Positions 1 to 10,689 of a DNA stretch of 64,000 bases are shown here, piece after piece; the first letter of the stretch is position 1, and every line of letters starts with the position of its first letter. The translations under genes and the position numbers were made by a program. The stretch is from Neurospora intermedia (lineage: Eukaryota > Ascomycota > Sordariomycetes > Sordariales > Sordariaceae). The notes beneath the pieces are model-generated. The model saw only the letters and a program-made list of their open reading frames with translations. It had not been told where the DNA came from and ran no database searches. The stretch spans positions 3,683,001 to 3,747,000 of the forward strand of contig BTPP01000001.1 of assembly GCA_037102815.1 (NCBI GenBank). Reading direction: 5' to 3'.

Positions 1-867
1 CTCGCCGGCACCAACGCCGCCGAGCGCAAAGTAGTCTTGCGCGACGAAAAAGGCCACGAACTCGTCCCAACCGGCAACAGCACCGTCCCAACTTTCCCGC
101 GTACGCTCGAGCTCGGTAGCTTTGAGGGGGCCATCGCCCCCGCCCCCGGCCCCTCCGCCTCGGGCTTGGCCCCGACAATCACCGGCCCCGACCAGACCGA
201 GTACACCCTCGTGGGCTTCGGGCTGCGCACCGTCACCTTCATCGGCATCCAGGTCTACGTGGTGGGTTACTACGTCGCCACCGCCGACGTGGCCTCGCTG
301 CAGTCGGCGCTGACCAAGAAGGTCAACCCGATTGCCACAACGCTCGTAGCCGGCGAGCGCGACCAGCTGCGCACCGATCTGCTTGACCCCGCCAAGGGTG
401 AAGAAATCTGGGACGGCTTGCTGGCGAACGGAATCCCTGCGCGGTCCGTCTTCCGTGTGATTCCCGTGCGCGACACCGACTTCCACCACTTGAGGGATGG
501 CTTCGTGCGTGCTATCCAGGCTAGGGCTGGTAAGGTTGGCGACGAGCAATTTGGCGAGGCGATGAAAGACTTCAGGCAGATTTTCAACCGCGGAAAGGTT
601 CCGGCGAAGCAAGAACTTCTGTTAATCCGCGACGGACAGGGTAAGTTGAGCGTTGTGTATGACGATGGCGGCAACAAGAAGGAAGGGAGGCCGGCAGGGA
701 GACAGTTGGTTGGCACCGTTAATGACGAGCGTGTCTCACGTGCTCTGTGGCTGAACTACTTGGCTGGTAAGAAGGTTGCCAGCGAGCCGGCGAGAAAGAG
801 CATAGTCGAGGGCATCATGGAGTTTGTGGAGAGGCCGGTTGGAACCATCGCGGCTCAGGTGGTATAG
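1..867 (+). CDS. aim18: AIM18-like chalcone-isomerase-fold mitochondrial protein (5' partial)
   Basis: The frame is open from the first base of the window to a TAG at 865-867, giving 288 residues; the start lies upstream of the window. The region encoded by about 190-560 resembles the fungal chalcone-flavanone-isomerase-like family (AIM18/AIM46): a conserved strand reading GFGLRTVTFIGIQVYVVGYY, then a segment around the motif KGEEIWDGL and a helix with FVRAIQAR. In fungi these proteins are mitochondrial and thought to be lipid or haem binding rather than true isomerases; this is family knowledge, not seen here. The N-terminal targeting sequence is outside the window. The gene converges on the glutaredoxin gene downstream. 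No intron is needed in the visible part. The family call is fairly secure; the function is not known from sequence. Confidence 0.8.
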   Translation, partial: LAGTNAAERKVVLRDEKGHELVPTGNSTVPTFPRTLELGSFEGAIAPAPGPSASGLAPTITGPDQTEYTLVGFGLRTVTFIGIQVYVVGYYVATADVASLQSALTKKVNPIATTLVAGERDQLRTDLLDPAKGEEIWDGLLANGIPARSVFRVIPVRDTDFHHLRDGFVRAIQARAGKVGDEQFGEAMKDFRQIFNRGKVPAKQELLLIRDGQGKLSVVYDDGGNKKEGRPAGRQLVGTVNDERVSRALWLNYLAGKKVASEPARKSIVEGIMEFVERPVGTIAAQVV

Positions 868-1303
868 ACAATACGAATAATAAGAAGCCCATTGATTGAG
901 GAAATTACAAGCCTTTTCAGCCCAGATTGGGTTGAATCTAAGCAGAAATGCATCAGGCGCGTTTTTGCACTCATGATCACGATTCCAAGCTTTGCGCACA
1001 CGTATGACCATGATGTTGGGGTATTCCAATGCTTTTATTTTCGCAAAACCGCTTCAGACGAATAACCACCCTTTGATAGATGCCTGGGTATCCCATCCCG
1101 CAATTACAAAAACTACTAGCAGAAGTAGAGGCCCATGGCGCCACGCACACCACGGAGCTCTCGTGATGTTTCCCACCTTATGGGCATCTCGAGCGCCTTT
1201 CCCCTTTGCCAACGGTTCTCCCTATAGATGTTTCTTTCAACCCAGACAGTTGTGTCCTTCGAGAACACCGAGGTTGTTTCTAACGTGTCTTGCGGAGAGC
1301 GAC
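868..1303. other. Intergenic, between convergent genes
   Basis: This is the space between the 3' ends of the AIM18-like gene (+) and the glutaredoxin gene (-). It presumably holds both 3' UTRs. Short open frames cross it but none resembles a protein family or has supporting composition. Confidence 0.6.
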
Positions 1304-1955
1304 TTACAGAGCGCCCGCCTCTTGGAGGAGCTCTTGGATCTTCTTGCCGTTCTTGCCGTTCTTGACAACAGCCTCGAGATCGGAGTTACCGCCAATGTGC
1401 TGCTTGCCAATGAAGATGTTCGGGACAGTGCGCTGGCCGGTCAACTTGAGGAGAGCGTCCTGGACATCGGAGCCATCGCTTTCCTGGTTGAGCTCGTAGG
1501 TAGCGTACTTGGCATTGAGGCCGTCGAGGATTTGCTTGGTGTTGGAGCAGTAGGGGCAGTAGGACTTGCTGAAAACAACTGTTTGCGACGATCAATCGTT
1601 AGCAATGGGTTCCCGCATGCGACTCGCAGCATATTAGCTGCAATTAGCTGCATGGAAGAGCGAAAGCCAGTTTCCAAGTTCATTGGTACAGGCGAGAGCA
1701 AAGATCGGAATAGCGAGCCTCCGCAAGAGATACACGATAAGGGTTCTAGAGCGAGCGGTGCATGCACCAGACCGTCGGACTCGCGCACAAAATTCGCACG
1801 TGTAGCGGCCCGTGCCGATGTAGCTGATGGCTTCGCGCGACAACATGTGCCAGTGCGCAGGGGAACGCGGGAAACAGTTGAACGTAGAGTTGTCACATAC
1901 CGACAGCGTTGTCGTTGATCAGCTGCTTAGCCTTCTGAGTAGCGGCGTCGGACAT
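1304..1955 (-). CDS. Dithiol glutaredoxin (CPYC type)
   Basis: Two exons, 1955-1901 and 1578-1304, join in frame to give 109 aa. The intron of 322 nt has a GTATGT donor and an AACAG acceptor, and is long for this window. The protein starts MSDAATQKAKQLIND and has the redox motif C26-P-Y-C29 just after a VVFSKSY strand, followed by the TVPNIFIG cis-proline segment and a GGNSDLE glutathione-binding segment, so it is a classical cytosolic dithiol glutaredoxin. It reduces protein disulfides and glutathione mixed disulfides using GSH. Its length matches yeast Grx1/Grx2. There is no obvious mitochondrial presequence. A TATAAA lies 117 nt upstream of the ATG. The C-terminus ends LLQEAGAL before TAA at 1306-1304. 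Confidence 0.9.
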
Positions 1956-4678
1956 GGTTGATGTTGTGCTGGAGAAGAAGCGGCGGAAGATGAAGGACAT
2001 AGAGATTGCGCGAGGTGGAGGTCCAAGAGAGCGATATAGATATATATGTATACAAAAGGGAGGGGAAAGGCTTTATATGGGTAAATTTGGGGAAACTAAG
2101 CACTGCAGAAACCGAAGCTTTGGAAAGGCGTGTGTGACCGTGTGTCGAACTAGGGTGGGCACAACGAGATATGAGGGGGGAGGAATAGTAGCGATTGCGA
2201 CATTCGGTGTGTATTTGTCACGACTCCAGTTTTGGAAGGCTCTCCCCATATCGGGCAGTTCAAAGACTGGGTCATTTCGATGGAGGATCGGGGATGAAGC
2301 ACTCCCGACACTGTGCGGCTTCTGCACACTTTCGGCGTGCAAGATGCCGCAAAGTCACCACGGGCGACTCCATCACGTTAATTGCGGAGTGGTTCCAGTT
2401 TCCTCATCCTCAATGGAAAGTAACTTGAACACAGCTCAACCGGTTGAAGTCCGCCGGTCTCTCGAGGTGTCTCGAGTATCAGATATAAGATGGTTGTTGC
2501 CATCATCTCCGATTTCAGTTTGCGCTCCTTAAGTCGAATATTTGCCGTCTTTACTATGTACACGACTCATACTAGAAGTAGGTGCTGCATGGACACGAAT
2601 ATTCCAATGACGCAAAGGCCTTTCCGACCGCGCGATTCACCCGCGATTCACCAGAAAGCCATCATCAAATCCCCGCCGTTATCTCAACTCCGTCCCTTTC
2701 CTTAACTACCCCACTTCCCCAAATTTCAAGCCACGATACTTGGCCGTGCTGAGATTTGGCAAGCCTCCGCGCAAATGTTGAAATTGAAAACGATATCGGC
2801 ACCAGGAAATAATGTTCGATCGCTCCAAGCTTTTGAAGTGCCTACAAACTGCCGAGGGTCTTGTTTTTCCAGTAATATCTTTCACGATGCCACGATACCC
2901 ATGGTGATAAGAAGAGGGTCGTCCGCAATCGGCCGCGCTGCAATGCTGACAGGAACGTCATCAGAACAGCGAGGATAGCCGCCATCAAGGGTTCCACTCG
3001 GAATGCCGACTGCAGCCACGGCTGGCCGGGGGCAGTTGGTGGCCAGTCTGGTGCGAGAAGCGAATGCAACACTTCATACCCTTGAATTAGCCTGGCAAGC
3101 CCGGCCCTCTCCAGCACTGTGCTCAAGGAAACGCAAATCGGGCCAGATCGCAGGTTCTGGTGAGGCGGACTTGCCAGCATTACTTATTAGAGCGACGAAT
3201 GAGGCTATTCACAGCATGTGAGGGGATCAGATGGTCGGCAGCCTTGGGCCCGGCCATGACTTCATCTGGGACGAAATGCATGTCATCGACTTTGCTGCCG
3301 CCACGGCATCGTGATCCTGGCCTGGACCCAGTCGGCTAGTCCACCTTCCCCAGAACAGAGGGCGAGACGGCTCCACGGGTCTTAAGAAGCAATGCACGTG
3401 AGTGACCCTGACGCTCATATTCCAGGTTCGGCCGTGCGAACAAGGCCTGCTGGTTGATCATGTACTTCGTGGTGAGTTTTCGCCAGAGAGCTCTCGAGAT
3501 TGTGACAAGAATGAACCGAACATGCCTCGGCTCTCCCAGGCGTACGAGAAAGCGAGGCGGGGAGAGGCTGAACGGAAAAGGCTAGCGTCCTCTTTCTTTC
3601 AACGTTATCCGACATCGATGGACGATTCTCTCCAAGGTGAGGCAATGACTGGTGGTTGTCGGGTATTTTCAGTCGCCCACTGACTACAACAGAGCGTTAA
3701 ATTCACTGTTTGCTTGCCCGATTCGAGGCCCTGAAGCGGCCTCTTGCAGGGAGCCACATAATAAGGTATGTAACATCCAAGGTCACAAAGATAGTTGAAT
3801 TGGAGAACAATGAAGGGGCCGTTGAGCTCATGAGGCGAACAACATGAGCCAGTCGATGAACGTGCGAGTCATGATGGATTACCTAATGATACCGATGTGG
3901 TTCCAATGGGAGCACTTGCAGCAGACACGCCCCGGGGCAGGAGTAGTAAGCAAGCTTGCCTTGGCCTTGGGAGTTGGCGCCACTTTAGCGGCTCCGTGGG
4001 TTCTTCCCTTTCGGACGGGTGTTCAGATGAAAAGTTGGGATCCCGGTCGCCCTTTTAACCTTTCCTTCTGACTTCGAAATTGTCCGAGTCCCAACATAGT
4101 ACATGAACAAACCGCCACCATACGTTCCAGGCCTATACCCTCAAACCTCAAACATCACCCGAACCTGACCTCCCACCTGTCCGCCGCCATTCCCACCATT
4201 CGCACCCAACCTTGCCGGCCTTGCTAGACTCGTCCAACCCAATCGGCTGTGTTGCCAAAGACGCCCACTCCCGCATCTGCGCAACAGCCTGAAAAAGGAC
4301 CCTTGGATCCCGAGGCGGTGATCGTCGTTCCAGTCGTCATTTCCCTACCCATTTTGGATACTGGTGTCAAAGACAACCGGTCTCTCGTACCCTTCTTCGC
4401 CAACCCACGAAGACAAAGCACTACGTCCCCAGCTTCGCGATTGGTCTCACGCCCTTCTATCCATCTAGATCTTGTCTGCCGTTGATTGCTCGACGCCTGC
4501 GGCCAAGTTGATAGCAGCGCCGTATCATACGATCCCACCCCTCATAAAACGTCAACCCAATTACCCCCCAAACCGACCAGATCGACTATATTAGGCTCTT
4601 CATATTCCCACTTTCTCTTCTTTTCTTTCGCAGCAGGTCAACGGCGTACTGTCGTAGGACCAGCACACAGTCGCAAAG
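1956..4678. other. Intergenic region between divergent glutaredoxin and BAG genes
   Basis: This 2.7-kb stretch separates two divergent genes and should contain both promoters and 5' leaders. Open frames here are short, mostly lack ATG starts and resemble no family. The last 500 nt before the BAG coding region are pyrimidine-rich, typical of fungal 5' leaders. Only one ATG is present between 4081 and 4678 (at 4103), followed by a 21-codon uORF-like frame. Confidence 0.5.
2072..2077 (-). promoter_or_regulatory. TATA-like box upstream of the glutaredoxin gene
   Basis: On the minus strand the sequence CCATATAAAG occurs 117 nt upstream of the glutaredoxin ATG, in an AT-rich patch (2035-2080). The position suits a core promoter with a roughly 80-90 nt leader. 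This is inferred from the motif only. Confidence 0.35.
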
Positions 4679-6016
4679 GTGGCTTCCGGAGGAGATTCGG
4701 CATCGTCAGGTGCCTTCGTTGCCCAGCTTGCCAACATCACATCTTTCTTGAAAGTCCCGACTCAGCTGCAGCCTTACCTCGAGACTACCGCTGAGCATCT
4801 AGCCTCAGCTTCAGAGTATCTTCAGTTAGCGACCGGTTTTTCTCCCTCCCAGGTCTACACTGCCGCCGCTGGTACACTCCTCGCTCTGAGCGTCATCCCC
4901 GTCGTCGCCGCCCGGAAATCCAAAAGCAGAAAGGGAGGAAAGATGTCTTGGTGGGGGCGCCCCAGCTTGTCGCCTTGGAACTCGGGTGTTGGCCAAGGGG
5001 GTGTGCCGAGTGTGACTGAGGAAGATTTCAGCTACATCACTACCGAGGATCTTGACAGTCCTCGGTACAGTCAGCGCTATGACTATACTCGGTCACCACA
5101 GGCTGCTGTTCAGGGTATCAGCAGGTACGAAGAACCCGAAGACGACGCTCTTAACATTGTTTACAAGAACGCTGTGTACCCTGAGGGGTTTCCTGCGTAC
5201 TCGATTGGCGACGGCAAACTCCTGGTCAGCGATGTGAAGGAGCGAGTGAAGCTGATCTTGGGGATTTCCGATCGCCACGGGAGGATCCGTCTGTACTACA
5301 AGGGCCGGCGCTTGAGGGATGATGACAAGCCCATTCGAGAGTATGGAGCCAAGCACAACAGCGAGATCACGGTTACAATCAGCGAGCGCGAATCCGAGAG
5401 CAGCAGTGATGTGGGGAGCGATGAGATTGTTATTGTTGATCGTGACGGACACGAGGTCCGCGAGGAGCCTGAGCCGTCGAAAAAGCATCGTAAGAAGCGC
5501 AGGGGCAGGACCAGGGAAGAACGAGGTGCCCGTAGCCCTCAGAGCCCACAAGAGAGTGTTTCGGATGTTGGTCTCAGAGTGCCGACCGAAGATCCTCGCA
5601 AGAGGGCAGCTTCACGAGTTCGATCTCACTCTCCTTCAGCCGAGTCCGGATTTTCGGCAGCATCCGGAGTGTCCGGGGTCTCGGCAATCTCCGCTATCTC
5701 GGCCGGTAGCGTTACTCGCGCCAGTCCGGCCTCAGTTGCCCCGGGCGGTCCCATCGAGAAGCTCGATCAAATCGCCGCCCACTTCAACAACACACTCCTG
5801 CCATTGTGCCGACAATTTGCGACCCATCCTCCTTCGGATCCTAAAAAGAGATCAGAGGAGCACCTCAGGCTTTCAGAGACGATCCTACAGCAGGTCCTCC
5901 TGAAGTTTGACGATATCGAAACGGGAGGAGATGTCGCAGTTCGCACAAGGAGGAAAGAGATGGTGAAGCAATGCCAGGATATTCTGAAGACGCTCGACGA
6001 GGCTCTTAAGGCATAA
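4679..6016 (+). CDS. Membrane-anchored UBL-BAG domain co-chaperone (start codon unclear)
   Basis: The open frame ends in TAA at 6014-6016 and encodes about 445 residues from a GTG at 4679. Features in order: a hydrophobic segment at residues 61-78 (TAAAGTLLALSVIPVVAA) followed by basic residues; an acidic/Tyr-rich linker; a ubiquitin-like domain around 180-237 (motif RIRLYYKGRRLRDDDKPIREYG); a charged Lys/Arg/Ser linker; and a C-terminal BAG domain around 358-442. BAG domains bind the Hsp70 ATPase domain and promote nucleotide exchange. The TM-UBL-BAG order resembles S. pombe Bag102 and, without the UBL, yeast Snl1 at the ER/nuclear envelope. The first in-frame ATG is at 4943 (residue 89), after the membrane segment. 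Upstream of the GTG an in-frame TAG lies at 4655-4657. Translation therefore starts either at a near-cognate codon, via a missed exon, or at 4943 without the anchor. Domain calls are good; the start is not resolved. Confidence 0.8.
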   Translation: MASGGDSASSGAFVAQLANITSFLKVPTQLQPYLETTAEHLASASEYLQLATGFSPSQVYTAAAGTLLALSVIPVVAARKSKSRKGGKMSWWGRPSLSPWNSGVGQGGVPSVTEEDFSYITTEDLDSPRYSQRYDYTRSPQAAVQGISRYEEPEDDALNIVYKNAVYPEGFPAYSIGDGKLLVSDVKERVKLILGISDRHGRIRLYYKGRRLRDDDKPIREYGAKHNSEITVTISERESESSSDVGSDEIVIVDRDGHEVREEPEPSKKHRKKRRGRTREERGARSPQSPQESVSDVGLRVPTEDPRKRAASRVRSHSPSAESGFSAASGVSGVSAISAISAGSVTRASPASVAPGGPIEKLDQIAAHFNNTLLPLCRQFATHPPSDPKKRSEEHLRLSETILQQVLLKFDDIETGGDVAVRTRRKEMVKQCQDILKTLDEALKA

Positions 6017-7009
6017 TTGTGTGGACGGTCATAGGCGTAGTACCCGGATTTTTGTCATTTTTCAAGCTTCATAATCAGCATGAGAATGGAAGGATTTAGG
6101 TGGTTCCTCATTACAAAGTCGACAATACTTTGGTAATCCAGCCATGTGAAAGGCGTATCGGGGTTACTGGTGCGACGTCACCAGCTGCTCTTCTTTGTTG
6201 CGCTTAAATTTTTATAATTGCTTTTGCGGGTTGAAGGCTTCTTGTATCTCTTGTCCAGCGGTGTGACACGAGAACATGAAAGTTGAAGAGAATCTGGCAT
6301 TTTGTGCAAAGAACGTGGCCCGAAGCGATGGCATATTGTTGACCAGGTCACAGATGGTAATTGACTGGGCGTCCCTCCCAAAGGCCCATTTCACAGAGTT
6401 CGCAATGCATCCAAAGACCCGTTGGTAACTAACTACCTTGATGGCTAGCAGTGACGTGACGATGATCGTCCGTCCTGTTGATTGTGAGCAATCAGCACTC
6501 AAGGTGATGACCACAATCATGGCAAAGGCCACAAAACAACAAAGCTGACCATCGATACGAAGCGCAATTCACTTATCAGTGTCCTCTGATGAGATCATAG
6601 GTTTTCATTCTGCCCACGAAAGAACCACTAGTCAAAGCACCTTGAAATCAGAATCAAGGGGGCCGTGATAAGGTTATCAGCGTGGTCGTCGCGCGCCACA
6701 GGATTGCCAAGACACGGGAAGCAAGGCGAAAACCAGCCCCACCAATTACAGACTGTAGGTCTAACCCTACCCCAACGCCTCAGGCAGCAAAGGCCACACT
6801 GGCTGGCAAGCCTCCACCGCTTCCGAAAACGGACTAGTGCATATGTCCCAACACCAAGCACACGGGCAATTTTCAGCACACACAAAAAAGTCGCAGACCG
6901 TCAACCATCGCGAGGTAAGAGCCAGACTTGCTGCCCATTTGATCTGCCGGAGCTTGACGGACAGATCGCTAATCTTCCTTCTTTGTCAACCCAGTCTTCC
7001 CCGGCAAAG
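6017..7009. other. Intergenic region and rpl16 promoter/leader
   Basis: This holds the BAG gene 3' UTR and the promoter and leader of rpl16. No protein-like frame is recognised. A HomolE/telobox-like motif is listed separately. Confidence 0.5.
6763..6773 (+). promoter_or_regulatory. Telobox/HomolE-like motif in ribosomal protein promoter
   Basis: The sequence AACCCTACCCC occurs about 240 nt upstream of the rpl16 ATG. It matches the telobox core (AACCCTA) and closely resembles the HomolE element (ACCCTACCCT) of S. pombe ribosomal protein promoters, which recruits Tbf1-type factors in fungi. The role here is inferred from motif and position. Confidence 0.4.
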
Positions 7010-8204
7010 ATGTCTTCTTTCGAGTCTGTGGTACGTTGCGAATCCCCGAAACCGACTTGATGATGGATGTGGTTTTCACCGGTTCCATATCCGTATTGCG
7101 ACGAATGGCTAGGCTGCCGACCGCTGCAGCGACACCGAACGAGATGGATACGACATGTTCGATATGGCGATGGATACGGATATGGAATTGCGCGAAGCTT
7201 GGGACGTGGCACACTGAGAGGGGCCGGTCGACGGCAAGGGTGCGACAGCAGCAGTTTTGTGATGGCTAACCTGTTGCTTTACAGGTCGTCATCGACGGCA
7301 AGGGCCACCTCCTCGGTCGCCTCGCCAGCATCGTCGCCAAGCAGCTCCTCAACGGCCAGAAGATCGTTGTCGTCCGCTGCGAGGCCCTCAACATCTCTGG
7401 CGAGTTCTTCCGCGCCAAGCGTACGTTACACCTTCACTCCTACACGAAACCGAGAAACATGACTGCGACAATGGGCATATTCGGGAGAATTTTGGAATTG
7501 GGCACAGCAGGAGGAAGGCAAATTGGGAATCGCAGTCATGGGCGAAACGAACAATAAGCATCGAACGACGAGAACAGTCAGACTGACACGGAACCGCGAT
7601 TATAGTCAAGTACCACTCGTACCTGCGCAAGATGACCCGGTACAACCCCACTCGCGGTGGTGAGTTACAGCCCTTCCGACACGACGACGATGACAGTCGA
7701 GCTCTCGGTCAGACGATACTGACTGCGCATAGGTCCCTTCCACTTCCGCGCTCCTTCCCGCATCTTCTACAAGGCTGTCCGCGGCATGATTCCCCACAAG
7801 ACTGCCCGTGGCGCCGCTGCCCTTGAGCGCCTCAAGGTCTTCGAGGGTGTCCCTCCCCCTTATGACAAGAAGAAGAAGATGGTCGTTCCCCAGGCTCTCC
7901 GTGTCCTGAGACTCCAGCCCGGTCGCAAGTTCTGCACCGTTGGCCGTCTCAGCTCCGAGGTCGGCTGGAAGTACGAGGATGTTGTTTCCAGGTACGTTGG
8001 TTCTATCAGAGCTGAGGCTCTTGCTTCCCGAAACAGCGTACCTTGTGTTGCTAACTGCTTGGTAGACTCGAGGAGCGCCGCAAGGCCAAGGGCGCCGCCT
8101 ACTACGAGCGCAAGAAGGTCGCCGCCCGCCAGCTTTCCGAGGCCAAGAAGAGCGCCAAGGTCAACGACAAGACCGCCGAGGCTCTCAAGGAGTTCGGCTA
8201 CTAG
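7010..8204 (+). CDS. rpl16: 60S ribosomal protein L16 (uL13 family)
   Basis: Five exons (7010-7030, 7285-7420, 7606-7659, 7733-7991, 8066-8204) join in frame to give 202 aa, the usual length of fungal L16/L13a. All introns have GT-AG ends (GTACGT, GTACGT, GTGAGT, GTACGT donors). The protein reads MSSFESV then [15 protein letters not shown], the conserved uL13 start, with [18 protein letters not shown] and [20 protein letters not shown] later, and ends in the basic helix common to eukaryotic L13a. It is a structural protein of the large cytosolic subunit. The first exon codes only seven residues before a 254-nt intron, a common ribosomal-protein gene layout. Intron 2 holds a perfect 11-bp inverted repeat. 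Confidence 0.95.
7458..7540 (+). repeat. Perfect 11-nt inverted repeat inside rpl16 intron 2
   Basis: CATGACTGCGA at 7458-7468 is the exact reverse complement of TCGCAGTCATG at 7530-7540. In RNA the arms could form an 11-bp stem closing a 61-nt loop within the 185-nt intron 7421-7605. No box C/D or H/ACA signature was recognised in it. Confidence 0.6.
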
Positions 8205-9654
8205 AGATAGTAGCTGTTGCTTCATCGACTTTTCATCCTTTGTGCGTTTTCACTCTAGATTGGCGCGGTTCAGGGCATCATCAACATTTGCGAGGAAATG
8301 ATGAGGAGTCAGTGGCTTTCCGACTCGCTGTTTGTCCCAGGTTCGGGACCTCATACGAATAAATGATGAGATCACACAACCAATGGAGAGATCATGCATG
8401 GGATGAATGGAAGAAACAAGACAAATACCCCCGGGCGTTCAGCATGCAGTTCAGGACCTTTGTGTGGTGCGTGCCAGGCGTGTTCTCATGACAGGAAGGG
8501 ACCCTTGCGTCTCGTAGATGACGACCATGCTGTCCAGCGGCACCCCGTCCACAAGCCCGAACTGCTGAAGCAAGCCAATGAATGACTACTGCGTACTTAA
8601 GCCAAATAATGCTAAAGTCTTCGAACGAACCCTTTGATATCATAGCGTTGTGCTACAGTGTCACATTTATTTCCGAGCATGGATAACGCCTCGAGCCCAT
8701 GACTTTATCACAACCTCAGGGTAACCATCTAGTGAAGCATCACACCTGACATCGGGAGCTGGTTAGAGACAAACGGTCCTGTAGTGGCTATTACTACCTT
8801 TCCAAGTCCCCTGGCCAGTAAGTGATAGAATGCTTGTCCGCACGACCTACCAAACCTTTCTGTATTTATCATACAGTGACACATATCGTGATCATCTCAT
8901 GGTGTACTTATGACTTTGGGGTCTTGGGCATAGTCGCCAAGTGCAAGTTACTTAGTCCACACGTCCTCAATCGCATGTGCGCATCGCATGTCATGAATGA
9001 AGCAAGCTTGTGAAGTTATACATGTTCTTGTTCCAGTTCGGGGGTGGCGTACTTCACGTCGACAAGAAGGCCATAAACTTCGTTAATCTTCTTCCCTATA
9101 AACCGTCTATAGCAGCCCATATGATCCGGCGCTTAAACCTCTTGACATGTTCTAAGTCTGTCATTTCTTTATAGCTTTGTGTTGAGCATCACTTTTCTAT
9201 AATAGCAGTGCCAATCTTGCATAAGGATGTTCCGCCTCTTTCCTTTTCAGGATCTCACGATGTCTTTCGCTCACAACGCAATTACACAGGAGACGGGTTT
9301 ACGTTGAATTTCAACCAAACTCGAGTCTTTCTCGCCAATCAAGCTGGGTAGAAAGTATGCTGGGACCATTGTCTAGGTGTACAAGTGATTGAAATCCGCA
9401 TTAACACTTATTAGATTATGTTCTCCATCTTTAGATCCATTCCCCTTTCCTTCCCTTTCCTGCTTTTCTTCTATCTTGCCACCTGCTTTCTCTCTTGTCA
9501 ACAGATAACTCTATTCCTTCGTTGGCTCAACCAGTAGCTGGCAAATAAGAGACATCAAGCAATGTTGACATCCAAAAAGCATCGTGTTCCCGAGGAGGCA
9601 TACCAAAAAGGCTTTATAGAGCACAGTTCCAACTTCTACTTCACAACTCACACT
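8205..9654. other. Intergenic between rpl16 and tRNA-Met
   Basis: This contains the rpl16 3' UTR and about 1.3 kb of AT-richer sequence. No frame resembles a protein and no repeat was recognised. Confidence 0.5.
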
Positions 9655-9760
9655 GGGACCTTGGCGCAGTTGGCTAGCGCGCAGGTCTCATATACCTATA
9701 TGATCTGGTTAAAAAATCAGAGTAATCCTGAGGTCGGGAGTTCGAGCCTCCCAGGTCCCA
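9655..9760 (+). tRNA. tRNA-Met (CAT), elongator type, with 32-nt intron
   Basis: A full cloverleaf is visible. The acceptor arms GGGACCT/AGGTCCC are perfectly paired, with A73 at 9760. The D-stem is GCGC/GCGC and the T-arm is GGGAG-TTCGAGC-CTCCC. The anticodon CAT lies at 9689-9691 in loop CTCATAA. An intron of 32 nt (9693-9724) interrupts the loop after position 37, the canonical eukaryotic site. It contains TATATGA, which can pair with the anticodon region, as expected of a tRNA pre-splicing structure. A T-T opposition closes the anticodon stem (31:39). The lack of an initiator-type A1-U72 pair suggests elongator Met. Confidence 0.92.
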
Positions 9761-10689
9761 AATTCTTTTGTGGGTTTCGTTTTTTGTGAGGTTCCTGACA
9801 TCATCCTTTTCTTCCTTCCCCTTTTGCGGTCTGCAGAGCTGTCTTGCCTTTGTTGAAGAGCAGCTCACGAGCATTGACGGGAATGGGCTTTCGAGGTCCC
9901 AAAAATGAAACCCATCACGACGGAGCCATTGGTGCGAATTTGAGTCCTACGCCGAAGTCCATCCCGGACAGTGTGGAGCCGGTAACTAATCGTAGGGCTT
10001 GCGATGACATCAGTGCACTGCCCCGCGATGTCTGGTGATGATGGTGAACTGCTGAGCTGCACAACTTTGAAGTTTTGGGGAACGACTGGTTGTCGACTGG
10101 TGTCACAGATTTCCTCTTGGTGAAGGTAGTATTTTTAGGACTGACTGCCTCTCGAGATGATGTTCAATTTACGGCGCTGTAGGGAGTGGCCGTTCAAGGC
10201 AGCTTTGATCGTTCGTATTTGTATGGTCTCGACATTCTGGAGCTTAGTTCTATAACGTGTATGGCATGCTTACTTCGACGGGTAAGATGGCGCACGTATC
10301 TCTTGTGTTCGCCGTATCGTGGATATTTGCTTCGTGTAGCTGGGAATTCGTTTTTGAGGTTGAAGATCCCATAGATTACATTTCTATAGACTTCCGGAAA
10401 ACAATTTTGTACAAATGTCATTGTAAATAGATCGGGTTCGCATACTCACATTGGGCGGTTCCAATTTCGACTACTACCAGGAGACAGCCAATATCTATAG
10501 AAATAGTGATTCTGGAAATTCGAACCATCGCAGAAGGCGACGGCACCGTCGAGGTGAACACTTGCCACACAGCCGTCATCAACCAACGACGCAGCCGTCG
10601 CAACAACATCAACAAAATGGAAGTGGCCGATACTCACCCCCCTTCCACCACCAAAGCCTCCACCACGGCCGGTGATTCATCTCCCATCC
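9761..10689. other. Intergenic between tRNA-Met and the SYLF pseudogene
   Basis: No protein-like frame is recognised. The minus strand near 10640-10670 reads as a short Gly-rich stretch in one frame, but no gene extends from it. Degraded 5' parts of the neighbouring pseudogene may lie here. Confidence 0.4.

Noticed and set aside
992-1918. 308-codon plus-strand frame overlapping the glutaredoxin gene
   Set aside because: It is an antisense shadow of the glutaredoxin exons plus intron, with no protein-like segment.
4103-4168. ATG at 4103 as the start of the BAG protein via an upstream exon
   Set aside because: The frame closes after 21 codons and no plausible splice donor is present within it.
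7031-7284. Possible box C/D snoRNA in rpl16 intron 1 (TGATGAT near 7060 and CTGA near 7215)
   Set aside because: The boxes are about 150 nt apart, there is no terminal stem, and no C'/D' pair was found.
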